From Deltaproteobacteria bacterium (GTDB taxonomy: Bacteria; Desulfobacterota; Syntrophia; Syntrophales; Smithellaceae), in NCBI GenBank assembly GCA_012729055.1, contig JAAYDW010000037.1, positions 1 through 55,027 of the forward strand: a DNA stretch of 55,027 nucleotides. Direction: 5' to 3'. Position numbers and translations under genes: made by a program. The notes below the pieces were generated by a model. It was not told the origin of the DNA. It did no database searches and saw nothing but the letters and a program-made list of their open reading frames with translations. Below, in pieces: positions 16,125-24,273 of this stretch. Numbering within the stretch: the first letter of the stretch is position 1; the number at the start of each line of letters is the position of its first letter.

Positions 16125-17264
16125 CTATTTCAGAAGCTCCCGGGAAATGATCAGCTTCATGATCTGATTGGTGCCTTCGTAGATTTGCGTGATCTTCGCG
16201 TCGCGCATCATGCGCTCAAAGGGATACTCCCGCATGTAGCCGTAGCCGGCCGCGACCTGGAGCGCGTCGGTCGTCACTTTCATGGCCGTGTTCGACGCCA
16301 CCAGCTTGGACGCTGCAGAAAGATAACTTTTGTTGGGATTGTCTTCGTCGATGAGCTGCGCGGCCTGATACACAAGGCTGCGGGCCGCATCGACTTCCGC
16401 CGCCATATCCGCGAGCATCCAGCCGATGCCCTGGAACTGGCCGATCGGCTTGCCGAACTGGACCCTTTCCTTGGAATACTTGATGGCCAGTTCCAGCGCG
16501 CCGCGGGCCACGCCGCAGGCCTGAGCGCCGATGACCGGCCGCGAGGTGTCCAGGGTTTTCATCGCGTAGACGAATCCCTTGCCTTCCTGGCCGATCAGAT
16601 TTTCCGCGGGGATCTCCACGTCTTCAAAGACGAGTTGTCCGGTGGGAGATCCCTTGATGCCCATTTTCTTTTCCCATTTCGCCACGGAAAATCCCGGCGA
16701 ATCGGTCGGCACGATAAAGGCGCTGATGCCTTTCACGCCCTTGGAGGCGTCCGTCATGGCGAAAACGGTGATGTAGTTTGCCACCGGGCCGTTCGTAATG
16801 AAGCATTTGGTTCCGTTGATGATGTACTTGTCGCCTTTTTTGACCGCCCGCGTCGCCATCGCTCCGGAATCGGAGCCGGCGCCCGGTTCGGTGAGCCCGT
16901 AAGAAATGATGGCTTCGCCGGAGGCGATGATCGGTCCGTATTTCTTTTTCTGTTCTTCGGTGCCGCCGATCAGGATCGGCTCCCAGCCCAGCGCCTGCCC
17001 CTGAACGATCAGCGAGGAACTGACGCATGCCACCGCGATTTCCTCCACGGCCAGACAGGTAAAGAGGTGTCCCTGTTTGTTGCCGCCGTATTCCTCCGGA
17101 ATGGCGAGTCCGAGAAGACCCATGTCCTGAAAGACCTGCTTCAGATCCCAGGGGAATTCTTCTTTCTCATCGATTTCGGCCGCCCGCGGCCGCACCTTAT
17201 CGTCGACCATTCGGCGCAGCTGATCGACAAACATTTTTTGATCTTCATTATGCAGTAAATACAT
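16125..17264 (-). CDS. Acyl-CoA dehydrogenase
   Basis: FAD enzyme that makes the alpha,beta-double bond of an acyl-CoA and passes electrons to ETF. The 379-residue protein has the three acyl-CoA dehydrogenase domains with YGLTEPGAGSD in the middle domain, GYGYMREYPFERMMRDAKI near the end and the catalytic Glu in QIYEGTNQI. Start chosen at ATG 17264 (GGAGAGG upstream) over an in-frame GTG four codons earlier. It follows the MaoC gene by 97 bp. No ETF genes are in the window. Acyl chain specificity is not clear; the sequence resembles short-chain/butyryl-CoA types. Confidence 0.93.
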   Translation of the reverse strand: MYLLHNEDQKMFVDQLRRMVDDKVRPRAAEIDEKEEFPWDLKQVFQDMGLLGLAIPEEYGGNKQGHLFTCLAVEEIAVACVSSSLIVQGQALGWEPILIGGTEEQKKKYGPIIASGEAIISYGLTEPGAGSDSGAMATRAVKKGDKYIINGTKCFITNGPVANYITVFAMTDASKGVKGISAFIVPTDSPGFSVAKWEKKMGIKGSPTGQLVFEDVEIPAENLIGQEGKGFVYAMKTLDTSRPVIGAQACGVARGALELAIKYSKERVQFGKPIGQFQGIGWMLADMAAEVDAARSLVYQAAQLIDEDNPNKSYLSAASKLVASNTAMKVTTDALQVAAGYGYMREYPFERMMRDAKITQIYEGTNQIMKLIISRELLK

Positions 17265-17361
17265 TCGCCTCTCCACTTATAATGTTGATGGGTTTCACAT
17301 GGCCGGGAATTACCCGTCTCGTTGCCCGCGAGAACCCGTCGCCGGGCTCCATGCGTCGCAC

Positions 17362-17820
17362 TTATTTCCGGTCCTGGATACGTTTCATCATGATGGACTT
17401 GTAGCCCGACTGCACTACGACATCATTCTGATTCAGGACCTCCAGATACAACGTAACCACCCCCCGATCCTGCTTGCTTTTGCTTTCCTTCTTTTCAGAG
17501 CATTTGAATTTCACCCGGATGGTGTCTCCAAAAAAGATCGGCGCCTGAAACTTCCAGTCGTTGACGCTTAAAAAGGCGATGGCGGTCTGGTCCAGAAAGC
17601 CCGTCCGGAAAAGCAGGCCGTGGGAAATTCCCAAAACCAGAAGGCCGTGGGCGATTCTCTGACCGAATTGATTTGCCTTGGTGGCTTCCGCGCTGGTGTG
17701 CAGCTCATTGTAGTCGCCGCTCGTGGCGGCAAACATGACCACGTCGGTTTCCGTGATGGTGCGGGTAGGCGTTACAAATTCTTCGTTGAGTGTCCAATCA
17801 TCAAAATACTTGCCGTTCAT
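17362..17820 (-). CDS. MaoC-like (R)-specific enoyl-CoA hydratase
   Basis: A 152-residue hot-dog-fold protein with the hydratase-2 motif SGDYNELHTSAEAT containing the catalytic Asp and His. It would hydrate an enoyl-CoA, the step after the acyl-CoA dehydrogenase encoded next. ATG 17820 has AAGGAAG upstream; an in-frame start 17 codons earlier adds a basic, unconserved stretch. It is the first gene of the long minus-strand operon and lies about 90 bp downstream of a consensus sigma-54 promoter. Confidence 0.88.
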   Translation of the reverse strand: MNGKYFDDWTLNEEFVTPTRTITETDVVMFAATSGDYNELHTSAEATKANQFGQRIAHGLLVLGISHGLLFRTGFLDQTAIAFLSVNDWKFQAPIFFGDTIRVKFKCSEKKESKSKQDRGVVTLYLEVLNQNDVVVQSGYKSIMMKRIQDRK

Positions 17821-17916
17821 CTTCTTGCACTTCCTTTTCGTAATAATCCAAACGATGGGGCGCAAAAACACACGCTTTTATAATCGTTTGTCCATGTTCT
17901 TCCGCTTTTGGCTTTT

Positions 17917-17932
17917 TGCAACATACGTGCCA
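17917..17932 (-). promoter_or_regulatory. Sigma-54 promoter of the catabolic operon
   Basis: Minus strand reads TGGCACGTATGTTGCA, matching the full -24/-12 consensus TGGCACG-N4-TTGCA at every defined position with exact spacing. Transcription would start near 17905, leaving a leader of about 85 nt to the MaoC start. An activator of the right class is encoded 4 kb away. Confidence 0.88.
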
Positions 17933-18662
17933 TGCATAAAACACCGCTGCGAGGGCAAAAAAGCGGAAAATTTGCGTCGCGGGTCCATTTTTCTTCGGAC
18001 ACAAAACCTTTCTCTGCCAGGACAGGAGCACGACGGGAAGAGTCGTTTTATCAGCAAGATGAAAACAATGACGGAGACGGCAAAACTCCAGTTAAGCGGA
18101 GGAACCGGCAAAAAAGGATTTTGAATCGGGCATTCCTGAAATTTGCGAGAATGCAGCAGGAATCCCGACGGAAAACGCTGAACATGCAGGAAAAATCCTC
18201 GATAAAGCGAGCCCGCGTCATATCTGTTGCGCATACGCAACAAAACGTCCGTGTTTGTTTTTCTAATAAAAACTTTATTTTCTGATAGTTAACGGATTTT
18301 ACGTTTTAAAGCCCGCTTGCGTTGCAAAAGGTCACCAAAACTGCCTCTGCCGGAATTTACCCCTATTCGCGCATTAATACAGGTAATTCCCGAAAGCGCC
18401 TGTTGCATTATTGAACCACTTTGACCAACTCTCTGATCTTCCCGACCGTTGCGGGAAGCGTTGCGTTGCCGCCAACCTGAGGCGATGCACTATTATAGTT
18501 TAATCAGAAGAAAGCGCAAGAGAGAAAAAAATTTTCCGGCGCGGCACGCTTGCTGCCGAACACAAACGGCAACTGCTGAACGGCCGGATCACCTGTTTTC
18601 CGGCAGGCCCGGTTGCGCAGCGCCTGCAGAGAGCCGTTGTGTCCCTTCCCCTCCAAAGGTTC
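17933..18662. other. Large divergent regulatory intergenic region
   Basis: Together with its two flanking promoters and leaders this gene-free stretch covers about 940 bp. The short open frames in it, on both strands, lack good ribosome-binding sites and recognisable motifs. It contains several TTGCG/TGTTGC elements (near 17971, 18143, 18225, 18316, 18402, 18448 and 18612), as expected if upstream activator sites for the sigma-54 promoters lie here. I see no tRNA or riboswitch. Confidence 0.6.
18225..18242. promoter_or_regulatory. Perfect inverted repeat, candidate activator site
   Basis: TGTTGCGCATACGCAACA is a perfect 7-bp dyad with a 4-bp centre, size and symmetry typical of an upstream site for a dimeric Fis-type HTH of a sigma-54 activator. 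It is about 300 bp upstream of the MaoC-operon promoter and 440 bp upstream of the CoA-transferase promoter. Confidence 0.5.
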
Positions 18663-18678
18663 TGGCATCAATTATGCT
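18663..18678 (+). promoter_or_regulatory. Sigma-54 promoter of the CoA-transferase gene
   Basis: TGGCATCAATTATGCT keeps the invariant GG and GC elements in exact spacing, and most flanking consensus bases (TGGCA and TGCT). The start of transcription would be near 18690, about 70 nt before the coding start. Confidence 0.75.
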
Positions 18679-18759
18679 AAGGCAGCTACAGCGAGGGGAG
18701 CAATTTTTTTAGACCCCTGCCAAACCGATGACGATTACTATTCAGAGGTGGAGGAACTG

Positions 18760-20052
18760 ATGAATTGGGAAAAAATTTATAAATCGAAACTGGTCAGCGC
18801 CGAGGAAGCTGTGTCTCATATTAAATCGGGAGACCGCGTCGTGGTCGGTCACGCTGCCGGAACAACCGAACTTTTACTGAAAACGATGGTCGACCATAAG
18901 GAGCGTTATCGCAACGTCGAAATCGCGCACCAGGTCGCCATGGGCCATTCTTTGTATTGTCTGCCGGAAAACCAGCCCCACTTTATTCACAACTCCCTTT
19001 TCGCCGGGGCTGGTTCAAGGCAGGCGATCAACGAAGGGCGCGCCGTGTTCACCGCCGTCCACAACGGCGATTTGCCGCGATTATTTACCGACAGAATCCT
19101 TCCTGTGGATGTCACGCTCTGCATGCTGTCCGTGCCGGACAAACACGGTTACTGCTCTTTCGGCGTATCCGTGGACTACACGAAGCCGGCCGCGGAAAGC
19201 TCCAAAATGATCATTGCGGAAGTCACGCCGAACATGCCGCGCGTTTTGGGAAATTCCTTCATTCATGTTTCGAAGATCGACTACATTGTCGAATGCGATA
19301 CGGCGCCGCTGATCCTGAAGCCGCCGAAAATCTCCGCGGTCGACGAAGCGATCGGCGGCTACTGCGCCGAACTGATCAAAGACGGGGATTGCCTGCAGCT
19401 CGGCATCGGCGCGGTTCCGGACGCCGTCCTGACCTTTCTCAAGCATAAAAAGGATCTCGGCATCCACACGGAAATGTTTTCCGACGGTGTGGTGGATCTT
19501 GTGAATTGCGGCGTCGTCAACTGCGCCCGAAAGAATTACCACCGCGGAAAGATGGTCGCCTCGTTCTTCATGGGAACGGAGAAGCTTTACAAATTCATCG
19601 ACGACAACGCCTTTGTCGAAGCCTATACCTTCGACTACGTGAATTGTCCGGAAGTCATTTCGAGAAACGACAACATGGTTTCCATCAACTCCGCTCTCCA
19701 GGTGGACTTTACGGGCCAGGTTGCTTCCGACACCATCGGCTACAAGCAGTACAGCGGCACCGGCGGGCAGGCGGATTTCGTCCGCGGCGCCACGCATTCC
19801 AAAGGCGGCCGGTCCATTCTGGCCTTCCCGTCCACGGCGCAGGGCGGCAAGACCTCCCGGATCGTTCCCCATCTGGATGAGGGATCCGTCGTCACCACGA
19901 CCCGCGCGGACGTGCACATCATCATCACGGAATACGGCATCGCCGATCTGCGGGGCAAATCCTTCCCCGAACGCGCCAAGGCGCTGATTTCCATCGCCCA
20001 TCCGGATTTCCGGGAAGATTTATGGCGCGAGTATCACAAGTATCACCGCTGA
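18760..20052 (+). CDS. 4-hydroxybutyrate/acetyl-CoA transferase (Cat2 family)
   Basis: A 430-residue family I-type CoA-transferase of the acetyl-CoA hydrolase/transferase group. It follows the clostridial 4-hydroxybutyrate CoA-transferase pattern closely along its whole length: MNWEKIYKSKLVSAEEAV at the start, CSFGVSVDYTKPAAES, LQLGIGAVPDAVL, the catalytic Glu238 in HTEMFSDG, and GTGGQADFVRGATHSKGG. It would move CoA from acetyl-CoA to a short (hydroxy)carboxylate. ATG 18760 has GGAGG nine bases upstream; an in-frame extension upstream crosses the promoter and is rejected. It is controlled by its own sigma-54 promoter and is divergent from the beta-oxidation-type operon. Confidence 0.92.
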   Translation: MNWEKIYKSKLVSAEEAVSHIKSGDRVVVGHAAGTTELLLKTMVDHKERYRNVEIAHQVAMGHSLYCLPENQPHFIHNSLFAGAGSRQAINEGRAVFTAVHNGDLPRLFTDRILPVDVTLCMLSVPDKHGYCSFGVSVDYTKPAAESSKMIIAEVTPNMPRVLGNSFIHVSKIDYIVECDTAPLILKPPKISAVDEAIGGYCAELIKDGDCLQLGIGAVPDAVLTFLKHKKDLGIHTEMFSDGVVDLVNCGVVNCARKNYHRGKMVASFFMGTEKLYKFIDDNAFVEAYTFDYVNCPEVISRNDNMVSINSALQVDFTGQVASDTIGYKQYSGTGGQADFVRGATHSKGGRSILAFPSTAQGGKTSRIVPHLDEGSVVTTTRADVHIIITEYGIADLRGKSFPERAKALISIAHPDFREDLWREYHKYHR

Positions 20053-20076
20053 TCCCCGTCACGGGAGTCGGCTGTT

Positions 20077-20118
20077 AAAAAAACGTGCGGGGAGTTCTCC
20101 TGCGAAGCTCCCCGCACG
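20077..20118 (-). terminator. Terminator-like hairpin oriented on the minus strand
   Basis: An 11-bp perfect stem (CGTGCGGGGAG with CTCCCCGCACG, 13-nt loop) follows the CoA-transferase stop by about 30 bp. The U-run (seven A on the plus strand) lies on its left side, so as an intrinsic terminator it points against the flanking plus-strand genes. It may still end or protect the CoA-transferase mRNA. Confidence 0.5.
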
Positions 20119-20315
20119 GATACAAATCCTGATCTGCCGTCAGGAACAAAAATCCGGCGCGCGACTCTTGACCTCGGAGAAACGCGCAATAAATTACCTG
20201 AAAGTCTTGGTGCATTTCTTCTTCCGGACCCGCACATCCGCCAAGGTCACTGTCGGCAGAGTTTTTTCACAACTCATTCCAACTTGATTTTATTACAAAA
20301 AGGGGGGCTTCACCT

Positions 20316-21584
20316 ATGAGGATTTACAAAAATGGCGGCCACAGGTTGTTTGAAAACGATCCGGAGACGGCAAAAGTCGTCTCAGAAATGCTTTCCGATC
20401 TGGAGAAAAACGGAATGGATGCCGTGAGAAAGTACAGCAATACCTTTGACGGGTGGAATCCGGAAAACTTTGAGCTCGATGAAAAGCAGATCCAGGAGGC
20501 GATCAGCCGTTTGGACCCGCAAACCATTGAGGACACGGATTTTTGCCAGGCCAATGTCCGCTCTTTTGCTCAGGCGCAACTGGCCACTTTGCTGCCCCTG
20601 GAAGTGAGCCCCAGGCCCGGGGTCATTCTGGGGCATCGGCACATTCCGGTTGGAACCGTAGGCAGCTACATTCCCGGAGGGCGTTACCCGATGTTCGGTT
20701 CAGCGCAGATGAGCATCATCCCCGCCAAGGTCGCGGGAGTAAAAAACGTCTATGCCTTTACGCCGCCGGTAAAGGGCCTGGGGTATTTCCCGGCGACCAT
20801 CAATGCCATGAAAAAAGCAGGCGCAGATCGAATTTTTATCCTGGGCGGCGTTCCGGCATTTGCGGTCATGGCCTTCGGAATGGGGATTGTCGAGCCGGTC
20901 GATATTCTCTGCGGCGCGGGAAATAAATTCGTCGCGGAAGCCAAACGCCAGCTCTTCGGCCGCTGCGGCATCGACCTCCTGGCGGGACCTACGGAAATAC
21001 TGGTTATTGCGGACGACACGGCCGATCCCGCTATTGTTGCCTGCGACCTTTTGGGCCAGGCCGAGCATGATCCGAACAGCGGCATAGCCCTGATCTGTCT
21101 CAGCGAAAAATTTGCCGAGGCGTGCCTTGAAGAACTGAACAGGCAGCTTGCCGTCCTGCCGACAAAAGACGTAGCTGAAATTTCCTGGGCCAATAACGGC
21201 ATCCTTTATATCGCCTCCGACCGGGACGAAGCCATTGCGATCAGTGATGCGTATGCCCCGGAGCATGTGGAAATCCTCGCGGAAGATGAAGACTACTATT
21301 TGAACCGGTTGACGAATTACGGCTCCCTGTTCATCGGCGAAGAAACAACCGTCGCCTATGGCGACAAGTGCATCGGAACCAACCATATCCTGCCCACGAG
21401 CCGGGCGGCCCGGTATACCGGCGGCGTATGGGTGGGGAAATTTTTAAAGACGGTCACCTATCAGCGCGCGACGCGCGAGGCAAGCCGGCAGATCGGGGAA
21501 GTCACCGAGCGGCAATGCCGGATCGAAAGAATGCTGGCGCACGGCTTGACCGCCAAAATGCGCATTGAAAAATACAGCGACTGA
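20316..21584 (+). CDS. Histidinol-dehydrogenase-family NAD-dependent alcohol dehydrogenase
   Basis: A 422-residue protein of the HisD fold, which oxidises a primary alcohol through an aldehyde to a carboxylate with two NAD. The Zn ligands are in place (Gln248 and His251 in GQAEHDPNS, Asp350 in AYGDK, His409 in LAHGL), as are the catalytic pair Glu316-His317 in YAPEHVEI and His357 in GTNHILPT. There are no other his genes nearby; it follows a CoA-transferase in a catabolic module. Divergent family members such as the sulfopropanediol dehydrogenase HpsN act on non-histidine alcohols, and that kind of role fits better than histidine synthesis. AGGGGGGC precedes the ATG. Function in this pathway is inferred. 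Confidence 0.8.
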   Translation: MRIYKNGGHRLFENDPETAKVVSEMLSDLEKNGMDAVRKYSNTFDGWNPENFELDEKQIQEAISRLDPQTIEDTDFCQANVRSFAQAQLATLLPLEVSPRPGVILGHRHIPVGTVGSYIPGGRYPMFGSAQMSIIPAKVAGVKNVYAFTPPVKGLGYFPATINAMKKAGADRIFILGGVPAFAVMAFGMGIVEPVDILCGAGNKFVAEAKRQLFGRCGIDLLAGPTEILVIADDTADPAIVACDLLGQAEHDPNSGIALICLSEKFAEACLEELNRQLAVLPTKDVAEISWANNGILYIASDRDEAIAISDAYAPEHVEILAEDEDYYLNRLTNYGSLFIGEETTVAYGDKCIGTNHILPTSRAARYTGGVWVGKFLKTVTYQRATREASRQIGEVTERQCRIERMLAHGLTAKMRIEKYSD

Positions 21585-21589
21585 AGGTC

Positions 21590-21606
21590 GTCCGGATTTT
21601 CCGGAC
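21590..21606. terminator. Short symmetric hairpin between convergent genes
   Basis: GTCCGGA-TTT-TCCGGAC forms a 7-bp stem with a three-base loop between the converging HisD-like gene and activator gene. It has no U-run, so it is at best a weak bidirectional terminator. Confidence 0.35.
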
Positions 21607-21643
21607 ACCAAGGCAGGAAAAGCGGATCACGCGGTGCGGATTT

Positions 21644-23029
21644 TTAGACGAGCCGATGTTTCTGGTATTTCTGAAGCTTGCGCGTGATGGTGGAATGGTT
21701 CATTTTTAAAACGGCGGCCGCCTTGCGCGCGCTGCCGTACTTGTTGATCGCGCTCCGAATGAGCGCGATTTCTTTTTCCTCCAGATACTTCCTCAGCGGC
21801 ACATCCGGATCGATTTCCGAATTCAGGTCCCCGCGAATCTCGCGGGGAAGGTCATCCGGATCGATCTGCATCTTGTCTGTGACCACCGAGATCCGCTCAA
21901 TCACATTGGCCACTTCCCGGACATTTCCGGGCCAGGCATAGGCCAGCAGGCAATCCATTGTTTCCTTTGTGACGTACTTTTTCTTCTTGTACTTCTGATT
22001 GAAATAATTGATGAAAAACGTCACCAGCATCGGAATGTCCTCTTTTCGCTCCCGCAGGGGCGGAACCACCACGGAAACCACGTTCAGGCGGTAGTACAAA
22101 TCGGCCCTAAACTGGTTTTTGGCCACCATCTCCTTGAGATCCATATTCGTGGCGCACACCACCCGCACATTCACCTTTTTAGGCACAGTGCCGCCGACCC
22201 GGACGATTTTAAAATCCTGCAGCGCCCGCAGCAGTTTGGGCTGCAGCGAGAGGGGCAGGCACTCCACTTCATCCAGAAAAATCGTCCCTTCGTCCGCCAG
22301 TTCGAAAAGGCCGATCTTGCCCTCTTTTTTCGCCCCCGTGAACGCGCCCGCTTCGTAGCCGAACAACTCGCTCTCCAGCAGGGTCTCCGGAATGGCGCCG
22401 CAATTGATCTTGACCAGCACCCCCTTGGCGTACCGGGGCGACATTTTGTGCACCTCTTCCACCAGGCGATCCTTGCCGACGCCCGTTTCGCCGTAAAAAA
22501 GCACGGTGGCGTCCGTCTTGCTGACCCGCTCCACCAGGTTGCAGACATCGTACATCGCCCTGGACACCACCACAAAATCCTTGCCGAAGGAACTCGATTC
22601 CTGCATGGTCTGGAGTTTTTCCTTGTACGCCATCGCCATCTGCATCGAATGCTCCACCTGCTCGTGCAGCTTGATGAGCTCGGTCATGTCCCGGTCGTTG
22701 GTGACGACCATGATGATATTGCCCTGATCGTCGAAAATGGGATTGCCCGTCACCAGAATCTCTTTTCCCGACCGGAGCTTTTGGCGGATGGTGGCCCGTT
22801 CCCCCGTTTCAATCACCTTCAACGTGACGCTTTGATCGATAAATCCTTCGTTGACGAGATCGCGCATGTTGCGCCCGATCACCTCTTCCCTCCTGATGCC
22901 CGTCATGTTCTCGTAAGCTGAATTGACCATCAAAGTGTTGGCCTGCCCGTCGGTGATGTAAATGCCGTCAAAGGACGATTCGATAATCGCCTCGATCTGA
23001 TGTTTACTGAGCAGGGGAGTCTTCGGCAT
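21644..23029 (-). CDS. PAS-domain sigma-54-dependent transcriptional activator (NtrC/RocR type)
   Basis: A 461-residue enhancer-binding protein. An N-terminal PAS domain (about residues 10-130: FDGIYITDGQANTLMVNSAYENMTG onward) replaces the usual receiver, so it senses a ligand or redox state directly. The AAA+ domain has Walker A GETGVGKD, the sigma-54 contact loop GAFTGA, and Walker B TIFLDEVECL; Arg fingers lie in the VVPPLRERKEDIP region. A Fis-type helix-turn-helix (KYGSARKAAAVLKMNHSTITRKLQ) closes the protein. The only sigma-54 promoters I see in the window are the two divergent ones 3-5 kb away, so it is their likely activator. A Gly-Val instead of Gly-Thr in Walker A is unremarkable. 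Confidence 0.93.
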   Translation of the reverse strand: MPKTPLLSKHQIEAIIESSFDGIYITDGQANTLMVNSAYENMTGIRREEVIGRNMRDLVNEGFIDQSVTLKVIETGERATIRQKLRSGKEILVTGNPIFDDQGNIIMVVTNDRDMTELIKLHEQVEHSMQMAMAYKEKLQTMQESSSFGKDFVVVSRAMYDVCNLVERVSKTDATVLFYGETGVGKDRLVEEVHKMSPRYAKGVLVKINCGAIPETLLESELFGYEAGAFTGAKKEGKIGLFELADEGTIFLDEVECLPLSLQPKLLRALQDFKIVRVGGTVPKKVNVRVVCATNMDLKEMVAKNQFRADLYYRLNVVSVVVPPLRERKEDIPMLVTFFINYFNQKYKKKKYVTKETMDCLLAYAWPGNVREVANVIERISVVTDKMQIDPDDLPREIRGDLNSEIDPDVPLRKYLEEKEIALIRSAINKYGSARKAAAVLKMNHSTITRKLQKYQKHRLV

Positions 23030-23221
23030 AATTTAAAACGCCTCGTTGGAAACCGGCAAATATTCGGAATTGTCCCGGGGGGGAAACACCCGCTTGTGTT
23101 AAAAAGAATCCTATCTCTCTGGGAATGAATATAAGAAGCGGCCTCTGATCTGTCAAGAAAATCATGGCCGGAAAGCCGAAACGGACTGTCTGGTGAAAAC
23201 CGCTTTTGTCCGGCTTCAAAC

Positions 23222-23298
23222 TGGTGCCCCTGGCGCGAGTCGAACGCGCGGCACACGGATTAGGAATCCGTTGCTCTATCCTGCTGAGCTACAGGGGC
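23222..23298 (-). tRNA. tRNA-Arg (anticodon CCU)
   Basis: Minus-strand cloverleaf of 77 nt with encoded CCA: acceptor GCCCCTG paired with CAGGGGC, D arm TAGCTCAGCAGGATAGAGC, anticodon loop TTCCTAA, and T arm GCGCG-TTCGACT-CGCGC. It lies about 30 bp behind the formimidoyltransferase gene. Confidence 0.96.
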
Positions 23299-23328
23299 GC
23301 CCATGATCCTTAGGCAAGATGCGCGGAT

Positions 23329-24273
23329 TTAACATTCTTTGCGCGGGCTGTCAACCTCCCGCGCTTGAGCCTCATCCGAAAAGGCCTTTAAATGTGTTTC
23401 CAGCAGGCGTCCGGAATCAAAACGCGCCAGCTTGAGCTTTTCCGGCTTCGTGCCGGCAAAGGCGCATTTCGGGGCCAGCCCAATCAGTTCCGATTCCAGA
23501 ATTTCAACGCCCCGCTCGGCCGCGAGCGCCGCCACCCGTTCAAAAATCACCCGAAGCGGCGTTTCCCGGCAATTGACCAGATTCATGGAAACCTGCGCCA
23601 CATGCCTGCTTTTCAAAATGACGCCGATGGCCCGCACATGCGGAAGACCGCCGCTCTTTTCCCGGATGAGCGACGCGATTTTTTGCGCCAGCCGCAAATC
23701 ATCGCTTTTCAAATTGATGTTGTAGGCAACGAGCGGTTCGCGCGCGCCCACAGCCGTCGCGCCGGACCGCGCGCTGAATTCAGGCCGGCCGACGTCGGGC
23801 AAATCCTCGGGCCGCTTCATTTTATCGGCGAGCGCTTCATAGCCGCCGCGCCGGACATGCGCCAGTTCACAGCGTTCGGGCCGAAGCGCCGCATGCCCGT
23901 AAAAATAGACAGGTACGCCGAAGCGCTCGTAAAACCTGCGGCCGAACGCATGCGCTCCCGCCACCGCTTCCTCCATTTTCGTCTTGCCCAGCGGAATGAA
24001 CGGCACCACATCCACCGCTCCCAGACGCGGATGAACGCCGCTCTGGCGGCGCATGTCGATCAGCTCCAGAGCCCTGGCCGACGCCGCCAGGGCCGCGTCC
24101 AGCACATCGTCCGGTTTTCCCAGAAAAGTGAAGACACTCCGGTTGTGGTCGGCATCCCCGCTGTAATCGATGAGATGGATGCCGGGACTGCTTTTTAAAA
24201 CCGCGGCGATGGCTTCGACGTTTTCCGGGTTAACGCCTTCGCTGAAATTCGGTACGCACTCGAGGATTCTCAT
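23329..24273 (-). CDS. ftcD: Glutamate formimidoyltransferase
   Basis: Transfers a formimino (or formyl) group between glutamate and tetrahydrofolate. The 314-residue protein has the family N-terminus MRILECVPNFSEG, the DYSGDADHNRSVFTFLG segment with the catalytic His, the SGVHPRLGAVDVVPFIPLG motif and the N- plus C-terminal subdomains only; there is no cyclodeaminase domain. No other histidine-breakdown genes are near, so the physiological role (folate one-carbon entry) is open. Its ATG overlaps the stop of the metallophosphatase gene. Confidence 0.9.
   Translation of the reverse strand: MRILECVPNFSEGVNPENVEAIAAVLKSSPGIHLIDYSGDADHNRSVFTFLGKPDDVLDAALAASARALELIDMRRQSGVHPRLGAVDVVPFIPLGKTKMEEAVAGAHAFGRRFYERFGVPVYFYGHAALRPERCELAHVRRGGYEALADKMKRPEDLPDVGRPEFSARSGATAVGAREPLVAYNINLKSDDLRLAQKIASLIREKSGGLPHVRAIGVILKSRHVAQVSMNLVNCRETPLRVIFERVAALAAERGVEILESELIGLAPKCAFAGTKPEKLKLARFDSGRLLETHLKAFSDEAQAREVDSPRKEC

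Noticed and set aside
17908-18285. Short open frames on both strands in the divergent intergenic region
   Set aside because: No good ribosome site, no recognisable motif, and they overlap promoter elements.
18541-18556. CGGCACGCTTGCTG as a third sigma-54 promoter
   Set aside because: The -24 and -12 halves are only one base apart instead of four, so the spacing is wrong.
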